A stretch of 64,000 nt of DNA, taken from positions 2,046,001-2,110,000 of the forward strand of contig JAXLUI010000001.1 of NCBI GenBank assembly GCA_046329585.1, in the 5' to 3' direction. Source of the DNA: DLKC01 sp002478885 (GTDB lineage Bacteria > Bacteroidota > Bacteroidia > Chitinophagales > Chitinophagaceae). The notes beneath the pieces are model-generated. The model ran no database searches and had not been told where the DNA came from. It saw only the letters and a program-made list of their open reading frames with translations. Each line of letters begins with the position of its first letter. Within the stretch, counting starts at the first letter, position 1. The translations under genes were made by a program, and so were the position numbers. Below are positions 1 through 9,546 of the stretch, in pieces.

Positions 1-1419
1 AGCAAGCAATATTCAAACACTGAATTTTATATTCCGCATCGCTACAGGGAAGGCTATGGTGTATCAAAAATGGGGATCGATTTCGCAAAAGAAAATAACT
101 TCACCCTTATTATTTCGCTCGACTGTGGTATCAAATCTGTTGAATTGATCACTTATGCCAAAAGCTTAGGAATCGATTTCATCGTTTGCGACCACCATCT
201 TCCCGATGCAAATTTACCCCCTGCTGTTGCCATTCTTAATCCGAAACAAGTCGATTGCACATATCCCTACAAAGAATTATGTGGCTGCGGTGTCGGACTT
301 AAATTGATTCAGGCCTTATGCGAACGCTGGCAAAAACCCGATGAAGATTTTCTTGAATATCTTGATATGGCTGCCACAGCAATTGCCGCAGATATTGTTC
401 CACTTACCGGCGAAAACAGGATCATTGCTTTTTATGGATTAATAAAAGTAAATGAGAACCCCTCCATCGGTATAAAAGCACTGTTACAATTGGCGGGCCA
501 GCAAAAACAGGTACATATTAATAACCTCGTTTTTATTGTTGCCCCAAGAATTAATGCTGCAGGCAGAATGGATGATGCGCGCAAAGCCGTTCAGCTCTTT
601 ATTGAAAAAGATTTCAACAAAGCATTGGCCTTTGCCGAAATGCTGCACAACGACAACACCGACAGAAAAGAAGCTGACTTAAGCATAACAGAAGAAGCGT
701 TATCCATTATTGGCACAAATGCCGAATGGACCGGTCGCAAAACAACAGTGGTTTATAAAGAACACTGGCATAAAGGTGTTGTTGGCATCGTTGCCTCGCG
801 GCTGATTGAATCGTATTACCGCCCAACCGTTGTGCTTACCCGCAGTGGCGATATCGTCGCCGGAAGCGCAAGAAGTGTTCCCGGCTTTAATTTATATGAA
901 GCCATTCACGCCTGCAGGGAAAATCTTTTGGGCTATGGCGGTCATTTCGCGGCAGCAGGCTTAACAATGCTTGAAAGTAACGTGCCGCAATTCATCGACC
1001 AGTTTGAAGCTGTGGTAACATCAACCATTGCGCCACATTTGCTCATACCCGAAATTGTTATCGATGCCGAAATAAACTTCAGGGATATTACCCACAACTT
1101 CTACAACATAGTACAGCAAATGGAACCCTTCGGTCCCGAAAACATGCGCCCGGTTTTTATAACAAGGAATGTTACTGAAACGGGTTTCTCTAAGGTGGTA
1201 AAAGAAAAGCATATTCGCTTTGTGCTAAAACAAGGCGATATCGTTTTAACAGGCATCGGGTTTAACCTTGCAGACAAAATAAATCTCTTGCAGAAAGACC
1301 AGTTGATAGACATTGTTTATACCATCGACCTGAACGAGTGGAACGGTGTGCAGAGCATGCAGTTTAAAATGATCGACATCAATACTCCGGAAAATAATAA
1401 GCAGGAAAATCTTTTTTAG
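1..1419 (+). CDS. recJ: RecJ single-stranded-DNA 5'-3' exonuclease, 5' end outside the window
   Basis: RecJ degrades single-stranded DNA 5' to 3' in recombination and mismatch repair. The frame is open from base 1 and reads ...YIPHRYREGYGVSKMGIDFA before the first internal Met at 70, so the true start lies upstream; 472 codons are visible. The DHH motif is encoded at 190-198 (CDHHLP) and the DHHA1-domain motif GGHFAAAG at about 937-960, followed by the C-terminal OB-like region. The missing part should hold the N-terminal residues with the first DxD-type metal motif. It faces the M20 hydrolase, with a repeat copy between the two stop codons. Family assignment is secure; the gene is cut by the window edge, not visibly broken. 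Confidence 0.95.
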   Translation, partial: SKQYSNTEFYIPHRYREGYGVSKMGIDFAKENNFTLIISLDCGIKSVELITYAKSLGIDFIVCDHHLPDANLPPAVAILNPKQVDCTYPYKELCGCGVGLKLIQALCERWQKPDEDFLEYLDMAATAIAADIVPLTGENRIIAFYGLIKVNENPSIGIKALLQLAGQQKQVHINNLVFIVAPRINAAGRMDDARKAVQLFIEKDFNKALAFAEMLHNDNTDRKEADLSITEEALSIIGTNAEWTGRKTTVVYKEHWHKGVVGIVASRLIESYYRPTVVLTRSGDIVAGSARSVPGFNLYEAIHACRENLLGYGGHFAAAGLTMLESNVPQFIDQFEAVVTSTIAPHLLIPEIVIDAEINFRDITHNFYNIVQQMEPFGPENMRPVFITRNVTETGFSKVVKEKHIRFVLKQGDIVLTGIGFNLADKINLLQKDQLIDIVYTIDLNEWNGVQSMQFKMIDINTPENNKQENLF

Positions 1420-1448
1420 CCAAACTTCAAATCTCTTATTGAGCAGGC

Positions 1449-1549
1449 GTTGCGTCGCACTCTTGAACGCTTTATTCTTTGTTGAGCAGAAAAGAGAAAG
1501 TAAAAGTGTGCGACGCAACATATACTGCAATCAGCATTGCAGCCCGGCT
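1449..1549. repeat. Dispersed intergenic repeat, copy 1 (A...A')
   Basis: Arm A lies at 1449-1468 (GTTGCGTCGCACTCTTG, then divergent). A second A arm in the opposite orientation ends at 1519 (AGTGTGCGACGCAAC). The outer box GCCCGGCT is at 1542-1549, 23 nt beyond that arm and 10 nt from the stop of the leftward M20 gene. The copy fills the gap between convergent recJ and the hydrolase and is the clearest A/A' symmetric version. Confidence 0.8.
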
Positions 1550-1559
1550 ACTGCTTGTA

Positions 1560-2750
1560 TTACTCACCGGTAAAATTGACACTGCTGCCAAGCCAGGCCA
1601 TCATCGCAATACCGTTTTCAATGGCTGCCTCATCAATATTAAAAGTCGGTGTGTGCACGCCGGAAGTGATTCCTTTTGCAGCATTCATAACGCCAAGCCT
1701 GAAAAAACAACCGGGAACCTGCTGTGTATAATATCCAAAATCTTCAGCACCCATGCGCATTTCGGTTTCTTCGACGTTTTCTTTTCCAAACAACTCTTCA
1801 GCTTTGGAACGTGCAAGGCTGTTGAGTTTTGTGTTGTTGTGAACAACGGGATAACCTACATCGATATGCAGGTCTAACGACGCACCCATGCCTTCTGCAA
1901 CTGACTTTGAAATTTGTGTAATCAATTCATGTGCACGAAAACGCCAGGCTTCATCCATTGCACGAAAAGTACCCATCATTTTTACCTCATTCGGGATAAC
2001 ATTCGTGGTATGTCCGCCCTGTACTGAAGTGATCGATAACACCGAGGGTGACAACGGGTTCCTGTTTCTGCTGATCACCTGCTGCAACGCCACCACCAGA
2101 TGCGAAGCAATTAAAATCGTATCGGCAGTGAGATGCGGGGCTGCAGCGTGTCCCCCTTTACCTTTAATGGTGAAATAAAGCTCATCGGCGCTGGCCATTA
2201 CCATTCCGCCACGGAAACTTAATCTACCCGTTGCCAAACCAGGATGAACATGCAGACCAAATATAGCCTGTGGTTTGGGATGCTCCAGAACACCTTCTTT
2301 TATCATAATACTTGCACCACCGGGGTTTCTTTCTTCACCCGGCTGAAAGATGAGTTTAACGGTTCCCTCCCACTCATCTTTTAATTCACTAAGAATTCTT
2401 GCGGCGCCTAACAGGCAGGTCGTGTGAACATCGTGACCGCATGCATGCATTACCCCATCTCTTAACGATTTATAGGGAACATCATTTTCTTCCTTTATAG
2501 GTAATGCATCCATATCGCCGCGCAATGCGACAGTGCGACTAGACGGATTTTTGGCTTCAATAATACCAACCACACCGGTGGTTGCCATTACAGTAAAAGG
2601 AATGCCATAAGTAGCCAGACATTGCTGAATAAATTTTGACGTTTCAAACTCCAGGTAGCTTAGTTCGGGATTGGCGTGAAGATGCTGTCTTATTTCAACA
2701 AAATCGCCTGCATATTTTTGTGCAAGCATTTTGATCTTTTCTATTAGCAT
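1560..2750 (-). CDS. M20-family amidohydrolase (N-acyl amino acid / hippurate hydrolase type)
   Basis: A 396-residue cytosolic metallo-amidohydrolase of the M20D group (hippuricase, IAA-amino acid hydrolase, N-acetyl-diaminopimelate deacetylase). Metal-site motifs are GDMDALPI at residues 78-85 and HACGHDVH at 102-109, followed by FQPGEE with the general-base Glu near 140, and GLHVHP near 163. The dimerisation domain carries the usual GKGGHAAAPH. The length is normal. It is the last gene of a leftward deoC - SPOR - M20 set, 14 bp after the SPOR gene. The substrate cannot be told from sequence; release of an amino acid from an N-acyl conjugate is the family role. Confidence 0.88.
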   Translation of the reverse strand: MLIEKIKMLAQKYAGDFVEIRQHLHANPELSYLEFETSKFIQQCLATYGIPFTVMATTGVVGIIEAKNPSSRTVALRGDMDALPIKEENDVPYKSLRDGVMHACGHDVHTTCLLGAARILSELKDEWEGTVKLIFQPGEERNPGGASIMIKEGVLEHPKPQAIFGLHVHPGLATGRLSFRGGMVMASADELYFTIKGKGGHAAAPHLTADTILIASHLVVALQQVISRNRNPLSPSVLSITSVQGGHTTNVIPNEVKMMGTFRAMDEAWRFRAHELITQISKSVAEGMGASLDLHIDVGYPVVHNNTKLNSLARSKAEELFGKENVEETEMRMGAEDFGYYTQQVPGCFFRLGVMNAAKGITSGVHTPTFNIDEAAIENGIAMMAWLGSSVNFTGE

Positions 2751-2764
2751 AATAACTCGGTTTC

Positions 2765-3196
2765 TCAGTTTAAGGAAGGGTCTTCGGCCTCCTTGGGTAT
2801 ATAGTCTATAATATCTTCCACAACATACGCTGTTTGCGGGATTTTCTTTGCCACCTCGTTACGGAAAGCACCCGCATCATTCTTGTCGGGAAAATTGCCA
2901 ATACGCACCTTAAAATAGGGCGACTGATACACTATATAAGCCTTTTGGGAAGGGAAAAATTGCATGAGGTCAGATTTCATTTTAAATGCCTCCTCCCGGT
3001 TCCTGGTGTTGAGAATCTGAACCCGGTAGCCACGGTACTGGCCGTTGCTGGTCATCTTCGCGGTAAGTTTGTTTACCGATGCCTGCTTGGCCGAAAAAAT
3101 TTCGAGCCTCGGGTCTTTGTGAACGATTACGGTATCTTTTGCATTTGCCAGTTGCAAAAGCAGACAAGCAATAACCAGGAATATAAAATTTTTCAT
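2765..3196 (-). CDS. Secreted SPOR-domain protein
   Basis: A small exported protein with an N-terminal signal peptide (MKNFIFLVIACLLLQLANA) and a C-terminal SPOR domain (GYRVQILNTRNREEAFKMKS ... VYQSPYFKVRIGNF), the fold that binds denuded peptidoglycan. I start it at 3196 because the signal peptide begins there; an upstream GTG at 3220 would put eight charged residues before it. The mature protein is about 125 residues. It follows deoC by 39 bp and precedes the M20 hydrolase by 14 bp, so all three are probably co-transcribed although no shared pathway is evident. A role at the septum or cell wall is inferred from the SPOR family. Confidence 0.8.
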   Translation of the reverse strand: MKNFIFLVIACLLLQLANAKDTVIVHKDPRLEIFSAKQASVNKLTAKMTSNGQYRGYRVQILNTRNREEAFKMKSDLMQFFPSQKAYIVYQSPYFKVRIGNFPDKNDAGAFRNEVAKKIPQTAYVVEDIIDYIPKEAEDPSLN

Positions 3197-3235
3197 GGCG
3201 GAATATTTATGCATTCTCACAAAATGATGCCGGTA

Positions 3236-3907
3236 TTAGTAACCGGTTGAATAAGTTTCCTGCTGCTGTACAATTGCCACGCCTGAACTGCAGCCAAGCC
3301 TTGTTGCGCCTGCCTTTACCAGCGACACGGCAAACTCATAAGAACGTATACCGCCCGATGCTTTTACCTGCACATGAGCCGGCAAATGTAATCTCATCAG
3401 TTTTACCGCTTCTGGTGTGGCACCTTTTTCTGCATAGCCTGTTGAAGTCTTCAAATAATCAATGCCCGCTGCACCATACAACTCGCAACATTTTACGATC
3501 TCATCATCTGTAAGCAAACCTGATTCGATAATAATCTTTATCACTTTGCTTTTACTCTTGACCACCTGCATTACATGGTTGATTTCGTTGGCAAGGTATT
3601 GCCAGTCGTTGTTTTTTAACGCAATAAGATTGATGACCATATCCACTTCGTCAGCGCCATCTATTATTGCCAGCACAGTCTCGGCGATCTTTGCCTCTAT
3701 GGCTGAATAACCAAATGGGAACCCAATGACCGTTCCAATTTTTACCGGCGAGCCGGTCAGTAATTGCTTTGCTGTTTTTACAAATGGTGGCGGCACACAC
3801 ACGGCGGCAAAACCGTGTTGCCTCGCTTCATCGCAGATCTTTTCTACGTCTGCGACAAGCGTTGTCGGTTTTAAAACGGTGTGGTCGATATAATGATTAA
3901 GCTGCAT
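3236..3907 (-). CDS. deoC: Deoxyribose-phosphate aldolase
   Basis: DeoC cleaves 2-deoxyribose 5-phosphate to glyceraldehyde 3-phosphate and acetaldehyde in deoxynucleoside catabolism. The 223-residue class I aldolase has the Schiff-base lysine in DYLKTSTGY (K153), the second active-site lysine in VKASGGIR (K182) and the conserved Asp in DEVDMVIN (D89), matching the E. coli catalytic set. It is first in a leftward three-gene set, with a TATATTTG promoter-like box just upstream. No other deo genes are adjacent. Confidence 0.95.
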   Translation of the reverse strand: MQLNHYIDHTVLKPTTLVADVEKICDEARQHGFAAVCVPPPFVKTAKQLLTGSPVKIGTVIGFPFGYSAIEAKIAETVLAIIDGADEVDMVINLIALKNNDWQYLANEINHVMQVVKSKSKVIKIIIESGLLTDDEIVKCCELYGAAGIDYLKTSTGYAEKGATPEAVKLMRLHLPAHVQVKASGGIRSYEFAVSLVKAGATRLGCSSGVAIVQQQETYSTGY

Positions 3908-3923
3908 AAAATGCTTTGTTTAA

Positions 3924-3931
3924 CAAATATA
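3924..3931 (-). promoter_or_regulatory. Candidate -7 box (TATATTTG) for deoC
   Basis: The leftward strand reads TATATTTG, a perfect match to the Bacteroidota TAnnTTTG -7 element, 16 bp before the deoC ATG. No convincing -33 TTTG was found at the usual distance, so this is a motif match only. Confidence 0.4.
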
Positions 3932-3996
3932 GTCTGTTGTGGGTATCGCATTTTCATGTTATCAATAACAACGTATAAGAAAGCATTTTTTCAGAA

Positions 3997-4138
3997 GCCC
4001 GGCGCCTGATTCGCAAAAACAAAGAGACTGAAAAGTATTGCGCAACCATAAAAGGCTTCAGGACTCACGTTGTGGCGATTTGTATTCTGCAGTACAAGTG
4101 AGTGACACAACGATGTTGAGTAGCATTACCACAGCTGG
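3997..4138. repeat. Dispersed intergenic repeat, copy 2 (degenerate A, intact B)
   Basis: Outer box GCCCGGC at 3997-4003; a degenerate A arm beginning GTTGTGGCGA at 4069; a perfect B arm GTACAAGTGAGTGACACAAC at 4092-4111, followed by CGATGTTGAGTAGCAT, which is shared with copies 13 and 14. It lies beyond the secA terminator and upstream of deoC. Confidence 0.75.
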
Positions 4139-4154
4139 CTTCCTCCACCATAAA

Positions 4155-4178
4155 AAACCCCTCGCTGTGGAGGGGTTT
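4155..4178 (-). terminator. Intrinsic terminator of secA
   Basis: A nine-base-pair stem AAACCCCTC / GAGGGGTTT (4155-4163, 4170-4178) with a six-base loop lies just past the secA stop. A run of T follows on the leftward strand (AAAAAA on the plus strand). It could also act rightward. Confidence 0.8.
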
Positions 4179-4184
4179 ATATTT

Positions 4185-7100
4185 TTAGGCAGCATCGCGG
4201 CCATGACAGTTTTTATACTTTTTTCCGCTTCCGCACGGGCAGGGGTCATTTCGCCCGATTTTAGGCCCAACTTTCACAGGCTCATGTTTCACCGGTGTGG
4301 GATCGATATAGTCTTTTTCATTTGCGCCATACTCCTGGCCGGCTGCATCGACCTGTTCTTTGTTGGCGCGCATGCGGCTCATATCAGTCTTTTGCTCACG
4401 GCCCTCACGAATCTGTTGTGGTTGCTGGCGCTGCTCCATTGGAATATCGGCATGGCAAAGAAAATTTACAATGTCTTTATTAACCCCGGTATCCATCTGT
4501 TTAAACAGCATGTAGGCCTCACCCTTATAAATAACCAACGGGTCTTTCTGTTCGTAATAAGCCGTTTGCACACTTTGTTTCAAATCGTCCATTGAGCGAA
4601 GGTGCTCCTTCCAGGCTTCGTCGATGTAGGCGAGTGCAATTGTTTTTTCAAGAGCATGTACGAGTTCGGCACCATTTGAGTTAACCGTTTTATCGAGGTT
4701 GGCAAGCACCTGTAAGGCACGGCGTCCATCGCTGAAAGGCACTACCACATTAACAATATGCGCACCTTGCGATTGCCTGATATTCTTAAACACAGGTACT
4801 GCATTCTGCATAATTGCCTGTCGTTTATTTTGATAACTTGCTGACGCCTCTTCGTATAATCTTGCGGCGAGGTTTGATTCGCTGTCTTTGTTAAATTCTT
4901 CCGCGGTGATCTTTGTATCCATGCCAAAGTTCACGATTACTTCAAGCCTGAAACCTTCAAAATCGCCACCTTCTTTAAATGTGTTAACGAGGCCTTCGGC
5001 AACATCGTAAAATGCATTGTCGAGATCGAGCGCCAGACGCTCTCCGAACAAGGCGTGACTGCGTTTGGCATAAATTACCGTACGCTGCTTGTTCATAATA
5101 TCGTCATATTCCAGCAAACGCTTACGAATACCAAAGTTATTTTCCTCCACTTTTTTCTGCGCCCGCTCAATGCTCTTCGTAATCATACTGTGCTGTATCA
5201 CTTCCCCTTCTTTATAACCGGCAAAGTCCATTACTTTGGCAATACGTTCGCTTCCAAACATACGCATAAGGTCATCTTCCAGCGACACATAGAACTGCGT
5301 TGAACCCGGATCGCCCTGGCGACCTGCGCGACCACGCAACTGCCTGTCAACACGGCGGCTCTCATGGCGTTCGGTACCAATAATGGCAAGTCCGCCGGCC
5401 TCTTTCACACCAGGCCCAAGCTTAATATCGGTACCACGGCCGGCCATGTTGGTAGCGATGGTTATTGCACCTGGTAAGCCAGCTTCTGCAACAACCTGCG
5501 CTTCACGGGCATGCTGCTTTGCATTCAATACATTATGAGGAATTTGCTTTTGCTTTAACATTCGGCTTAATAATTCACTTACCTCCACCGAGGTTGTACC
5601 AACAAGTACTGGTCGCCCGGCGTTGCGCAACTCTTCGATCTTTTCGATGACCGATTTGTATTTTTCACGCTTGGTTTTATAAATGAGGTCGTGTTCATCT
5701 TTTCGTATGGCTGTAATATTGGTAGGCACAGAAACTACGTCGAGCTTATAAATACTCCAGAACTCTGCTGCTTCTGTTTCGGCCGTGCCGGTCATGCCGC
5801 AAAGTTTGTGGTACATACGGAAGTAGTTCTGTAAAGTAACGGTGGCGTAGGTTTGCGTGGCCGCTTCAATCTTTACATTTTCTTTTGCTTCAATTGCCTG
5901 GTGAAGGCCATCACTGTAGCGGCGTCCATCGAGGATACGGCCTGTTTGCTCATCAACAATTTTTACGGAACCGTCCATCACCACATATTCTATGTCTTTT
6001 TCAAACAGCGTATAAGCCTTAAGCAATTGCTGTACGGTGTGAATACGGTCGCTCTTAATACCGTATTCATTTAACAATACTTCTTTTCGCTTCATCTTCT
6101 CATCTGAAGCAAATACCGGGTCGTTTTCTATCGCTGAAAGATCTACGCCAATATCGGGGATGATAAAGAAATTAGGATCCTCACCTGCTTTTGTGATCAA
6201 CTGAATCCCCTTATCGGTTAATTCGACGGAATTATTTTTTTCATCGATATAGAAGTACAATTCTTCATCAGCTTTGGGCATTTCTTTCTGCTGGTCTGCC
6301 AGGTAATAATTCTCGGTGCGCTGAAGCTTCTGGCGCATACCCGGTTCACTTAAGAATTTAATAAGGGCACTGGTCTTTGGTAAGCCTCTATGTGCGCGAA
6401 AAAGAGCAAGTCCGCCATCTTTTGGATCATCATTCCCTTCTGCGACTTTCTTCTTTGCTTCATTCAAAAACTGGTTAACTGCTCGTTTCTGAGCTTCCAC
6501 AAGTTTTTCAATCCGTGGCTTCAAATCAAAAAATTGTTGTGTATTATCGCTATGCCCCACTGGTCCTGAAATTATCAAGGGCGTACGTGCATCATCGATC
6601 AAAACGGAGTCAACCTCATCCACCATCGCAAAGTGATGTTTGCGCTGAACCATTTCATCAGGATTGTGCACCATATTATCTCTCAGGTAGTCAAACCCAA
6701 ATTCATTGTTGGTGCCATATGTTATATCGGCTAAATATGCAGATCTTCTTTCAGCAGTGTTGGGTTGATGTTTATCAATGCAATCTACAGTAAGACCCAA
6801 CCATTCAAAGATGGTACCGTTCCATTCAGAGTCACGCTTTGCAAGGTAATCGTTCACCGTTACGATATGAACGCCTTCGCCGGCAAGTGCGTTAAGATAG
6901 GCCGGCAAAGTGGAAACAAGTGTTTTACCTTCACCGGTAGCCATTTCCGCAATCTTCCCCTGGTGCAATACGATACCGCCAATCAGCTGCACGTCGTAGT
7001 GTACCATATTCCAGGTAAGCAGGTTACCTCCCGCCATCCAGGCGTTTTTAAATATGGACTGATTTCCCTCAATGCTTATGTAATCCTTTTTTACACTAAG

Positions 7101-7517
7101 TTCCCTGTCTAGGTTAGTGGCTGATGCTGTTAGTTCCGGTGATTCCTTAAACCTTCGTGCAGTCTCTTTTACAACCGCAAAAGCCTCAGGAAGAATGGCA
7201 TTTAATATCTCTTCAATTTTTTTATCCCTGTCCTTTTTTAAATCATCCACTTCTCTGTAAATGCCGTCACGCGCCTGTATATCAGATTCCGCCAACTGCT
7301 CTGCGTCGTTCTTTTTACCTTCAATTTGTGCATCGATTGCTGACAAATGATTTTTAATTCTTTCCCTGAACTCAGTGGTTTTTGAACGAAGCGCATCATT
7401 GGAAAGTGCCTGGTATTGCTGAAAGAATTGGTTGATTTTAATGACAAGCGGTTCAATTTGCTTCACATCTTTTTCGCTCTTATTACCGCCAATTAGTTTT
7501 GAAATAAGCTTCAACAT
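4185..7517 (-). CDS. secA: Preprotein translocase ATPase SecA
   Basis: SecA drives unfolded preproteins through SecYEG. At 1110 residues it has the long form usual for Bacteroidota. Walker A is MATGEGKT (192-199), Walker B VDEVD (299-303), and motif IV-VI sequences include TNMAGRGTDIKLG and ERHESRRVDRQLRGRAGRQGD. A C-terminal zinc site CPCGSGKKYKNCH, which binds SecB or the ribosome in other SecA proteins, ends the protein. Between DEAD motor 1 and motor 2 the preprotein-crosslinking region carries extra sequence (about 330-480). The gene stands alone between a terminator and a divergent MORN gene; a possible promoter is at 7636. Confidence 0.98.
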   Translation of the reverse strand: MLKLISKLIGGNKSEKDVKQIEPLVIKINQFFQQYQALSNDALRSKTTEFRERIKNHLSAIDAQIEGKKNDAEQLAESDIQARDGIYREVDDLKKDRDKKIEEILNAILPEAFAVVKETARRFKESPELTASATNLDRELSVKKDYISIEGNQSIFKNAWMAGGNLLTWNMVHYDVQLIGGIVLHQGKIAEMATGEGKTLVSTLPAYLNALAGEGVHIVTVNDYLAKRDSEWNGTIFEWLGLTVDCIDKHQPNTAERRSAYLADITYGTNNEFGFDYLRDNMVHNPDEMVQRKHHFAMVDEVDSVLIDDARTPLIISGPVGHSDNTQQFFDLKPRIEKLVEAQKRAVNQFLNEAKKKVAEGNDDPKDGGLALFRAHRGLPKTSALIKFLSEPGMRQKLQRTENYYLADQQKEMPKADEELYFYIDEKNNSVELTDKGIQLITKAGEDPNFFIIPDIGVDLSAIENDPVFASDEKMKRKEVLLNEYGIKSDRIHTVQQLLKAYTLFEKDIEYVVMDGSVKIVDEQTGRILDGRRYSDGLHQAIEAKENVKIEAATQTYATVTLQNYFRMYHKLCGMTGTAETEAAEFWSIYKLDVVSVPTNITAIRKDEHDLIYKTKREKYKSVIEKIEELRNAGRPVLVGTTSVEVSELLSRMLKQKQIPHNVLNAKQHAREAQVVAEAGLPGAITIATNMAGRGTDIKLGPGVKEAGGLAIIGTERHESRRVDRQLRGRAGRQGDPGSTQFYVSLEDDLMRMFGSERIAKVMDFAGYKEGEVIQHSMITKSIERAQKKVEENNFGIRKRLLEYDDIMNKQRTVIYAKRSHALFGERLALDLDNAFYDVAEGLVNTFKEGGDFEGFRLEVIVNFGMDTKITAEEFNKDSESNLAARLYEEASASYQNKRQAIMQNAVPVFKNIRQSQGAHIVNVVVPFSDGRRALQVLANLDKTVNSNGAELVHALEKTIALAYIDEAWKEHLRSMDDLKQSVQTAYYEQKDPLVIYKGEAYMLFKQMDTGVNKDIVNFLCHADIPMEQRQQPQQIREGREQKTDMSRMRANKEQVDAAGQEYGANEKDYIDPTPVKHEPVKVGPKIGRNDPCPCGSGKKYKNCHGRDAA

Positions 7518-7826
7518 ATCCGTGTTATTGGGTATTGATAATTTTTAAAGTATTATGGACTTTTACGCTGCCAAAAATCATGCTACCGGTATTTTAATAG
7601 CCAAATTGGCAGCACAAATTTTGAAAACAGGGGCGTAAAGGTAATCAATTTGATTTGAGAAGAGGTAAAGCGGATAACCTAACCATTTATTTACGAATTG
7701 TCAGCAATCAAAACACGATTATCCAAAAAAAAAGCGCATGATAACATCAATACCATTTTTAAAAAAACTGCTGATACCACTTGGAATTTTTATTTTTAGA
7801 TTGCATAAACCCTGAAATGAAATTTT
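7518..7826. other. 309-bp divergent intergenic region between secA and the MORN gene
   Basis: AT-rich sequence with no ORF I would support and no copy of the dispersed repeat. It should hold promoters for both flanking genes. For the rightward gene, TTGG at about 7780 followed by TAGATTGC near 7797 is a weak resemblance to the -33/-7 pair. Confidence 0.5.
7636..7643 (-). promoter_or_regulatory. Candidate -7 box (TACCTTTA) for secA
   Basis: The leftward strand reads TTACCTTTAC, one mismatch from TAnnTTTG and close to the TTACCTTTGC found before atpG. It would give a 5' leader of roughly 110 nt for secA. Motif match only. Confidence 0.35.
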
Positions 7827-9482
7827 ATGAAAAAGAGTTTAGTCGTGCTTTTTATCCTGCCTTTTTTTGTTCAGCTAAAAGCCCAAAACGTAAAGAAAAT
7901 TGATAACCTTAAAGACCAGTGGCAATTAACTTTTAACTATACGGGAGAGGTAAAAGATGGTAAACCCAATGGTATGGGTGTTGCCAAATACGCATCCGGA
8001 AATGTGTTGAGATACGTGGGATCTTTCGTGAACGGGATGTATAATGGTAAGGGAACTATGTTTTTCGATGATGGAGCATTTCTGACCGGAACCTGGAAAA
8101 ACGGCAAGCTTAGCGGCAAGGGTTCCAACCTGAACGGCGACGGAAGCCTCTATATCGGCGACTTTGTAAATGGCGTAAAAAACGGGCAGGGGATACTCTT
8201 TTTTAAAGACAATAGCTTTGTAAAAGGCAACTATGTGAACGACAAAATGAGCGGCAGATGCCTCAATGTGTGGGCTGATGGCACTATCGCGAGTGATATA
8301 TTTTACTCCGAAGACAAGAGAAATGGGCCAGGCTATCAATATGAAGCAAAAACAAAAAAACTCTATGAAGGTGAATGGAAAGACGATAAATGGGCACAGG
8401 CAGCTTCACCTAATTTCAACAGTTTTTTAAAATCATCTTCATTCACCGGTGAAAGCACCTCTAATCATGTTTTAATGGGATCCGTAAACTCCGAAAAATA
8501 TTTGGTCGATACTTCTTACTATTATGATCTCACCCAACATAAACGCTATTTTGGCTACTATGAGAATGGTCACCTTAGAAACGGTTTGATCATAAGAGAT
8601 GACAGCACCCGATTCTACGGCCCTTTGAATAGTAATGGAGCAAATGGATACTCTTACGACTTTAAGTTTGGTAAATATTACTCTGAAGGCGTCTACACCG
8701 ACGATTACCTCAATGGTGCCATCGTTGATCTGGATCTGCAAAAGAAATCGGCATATTACGGTGACGCTGTAAAAGGTGAGTTCACCGGCAAAGCATATTT
8801 TTTTAATGAAAGTGGAACAATGTACGCAGGCGACTACATGAAAGGGAGATTCTCCGGCACCGGTTACCGCCTTGAAACCACCGGGAAATACATGTCAGGT
8901 ACCTGGAACGATGGCAAGATCACTTCGCTTAACACCCTGGTAACAGCAAAAGGCGACTTAATTAACGGTGCACCAAAAACACTTTCCGACGCTATTAACG
9001 GTATCATCAAAGATTATCCCGAAAATTACCTTGATGATCTCGTTGGAGAAGTTGTTGACGACTACGAAATCACTGACCAACTTGATGCAGATTATGGCTC
9101 CGACACATCCGACATGGATTACTCCTACAGTTTATTTCGGATACCTGGCAGCATTGAAGACAATGTTATTGCGACCGACTTCGACCTGGTCACCTACTAC
9201 TATGCAAAAATGTTGGAAACTCCTGATGCAGCCAAGGCTGCAGCGAAATACAAAGAACTGGCAGCACAGTTGCAAAATATCATCGTGGCAAATTCCTACT
9301 ATAGCGCCAAAAGTAAACTGCAGGGAACTGTGGTGGTACCTGATCCGTCGAAAGATAAAACAGAAACAGAATTTTCACTGCCATCGGGTGTAGACAAATT
9401 CACTTACTTCAAAGTGTACATTACAATATCAAAAAACGACGATAAGTATGTTGTAAGTATTACGCTTGGCGAAAGGGAGTAA
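7827..9482 (+). CDS. Secreted MORN-repeat protein
   Basis: A 551-residue exported protein with signal peptide MKKSLVVLFILPFFVQLKAQ. The N-terminal part (about 35-180) has tandem MORN repeats of the pattern YxGxxxxGxxxGxG (for example GDFVNGVKNGQGILFF and GTWKNGKLSGKGSNL); more divergent MORN-like units recur at about 230-370 (GYYENGHLRNG, GDYMKGRFSGTGYR). The C-terminal ~170 residues show no family I recognise. MORN repeats form elongated beta sheets used for protein or lipid contacts; no enzyme activity is suggested. The next lipoprotein gene starts 64 bp downstream, so the two may form a unit. Confidence 0.8.
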   Translation: MKKSLVVLFILPFFVQLKAQNVKKIDNLKDQWQLTFNYTGEVKDGKPNGMGVAKYASGNVLRYVGSFVNGMYNGKGTMFFDDGAFLTGTWKNGKLSGKGSNLNGDGSLYIGDFVNGVKNGQGILFFKDNSFVKGNYVNDKMSGRCLNVWADGTIASDIFYSEDKRNGPGYQYEAKTKKLYEGEWKDDKWAQAASPNFNSFLKSSSFTGESTSNHVLMGSVNSEKYLVDTSYYYDLTQHKRYFGYYENGHLRNGLIIRDDSTRFYGPLNSNGANGYSYDFKFGKYYSEGVYTDDYLNGAIVDLDLQKKSAYYGDAVKGEFTGKAYFFNESGTMYAGDYMKGRFSGTGYRLETTGKYMSGTWNDGKITSLNTLVTAKGDLINGAPKTLSDAINGIIKDYPENYLDDLVGEVVDDYEITDQLDADYGSDTSDMDYSYSLFRIPGSIEDNVIATDFDLVTYYYAKMLETPDAAKAAAKYKELAAQLQNIIVANSYYSAKSKLQGTVVVPDPSKDKTETEFSLPSGVDKFTYFKVYITISKNDDKYVVSITLGERE

Positions 9483-9546
9483 ATTAATTTTATATTTTCA
9501 TTAGGCAACCTTGCCGGCATTAGCAGCATTAATGGGAAACTGTGTT

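Noticed and set aside
1479..1877. 132-residue rightward ORF opposite the M20 hydrolase
   Set aside because: Starts in repeat copy 1 and runs antisense to a well-supported gene.
4038..4595. 185-residue rightward ORF overlapping the secA end and repeat copy 2
   Set aside because: It is a shadow of secA and of a repeat arm; no recognisable protein signature.
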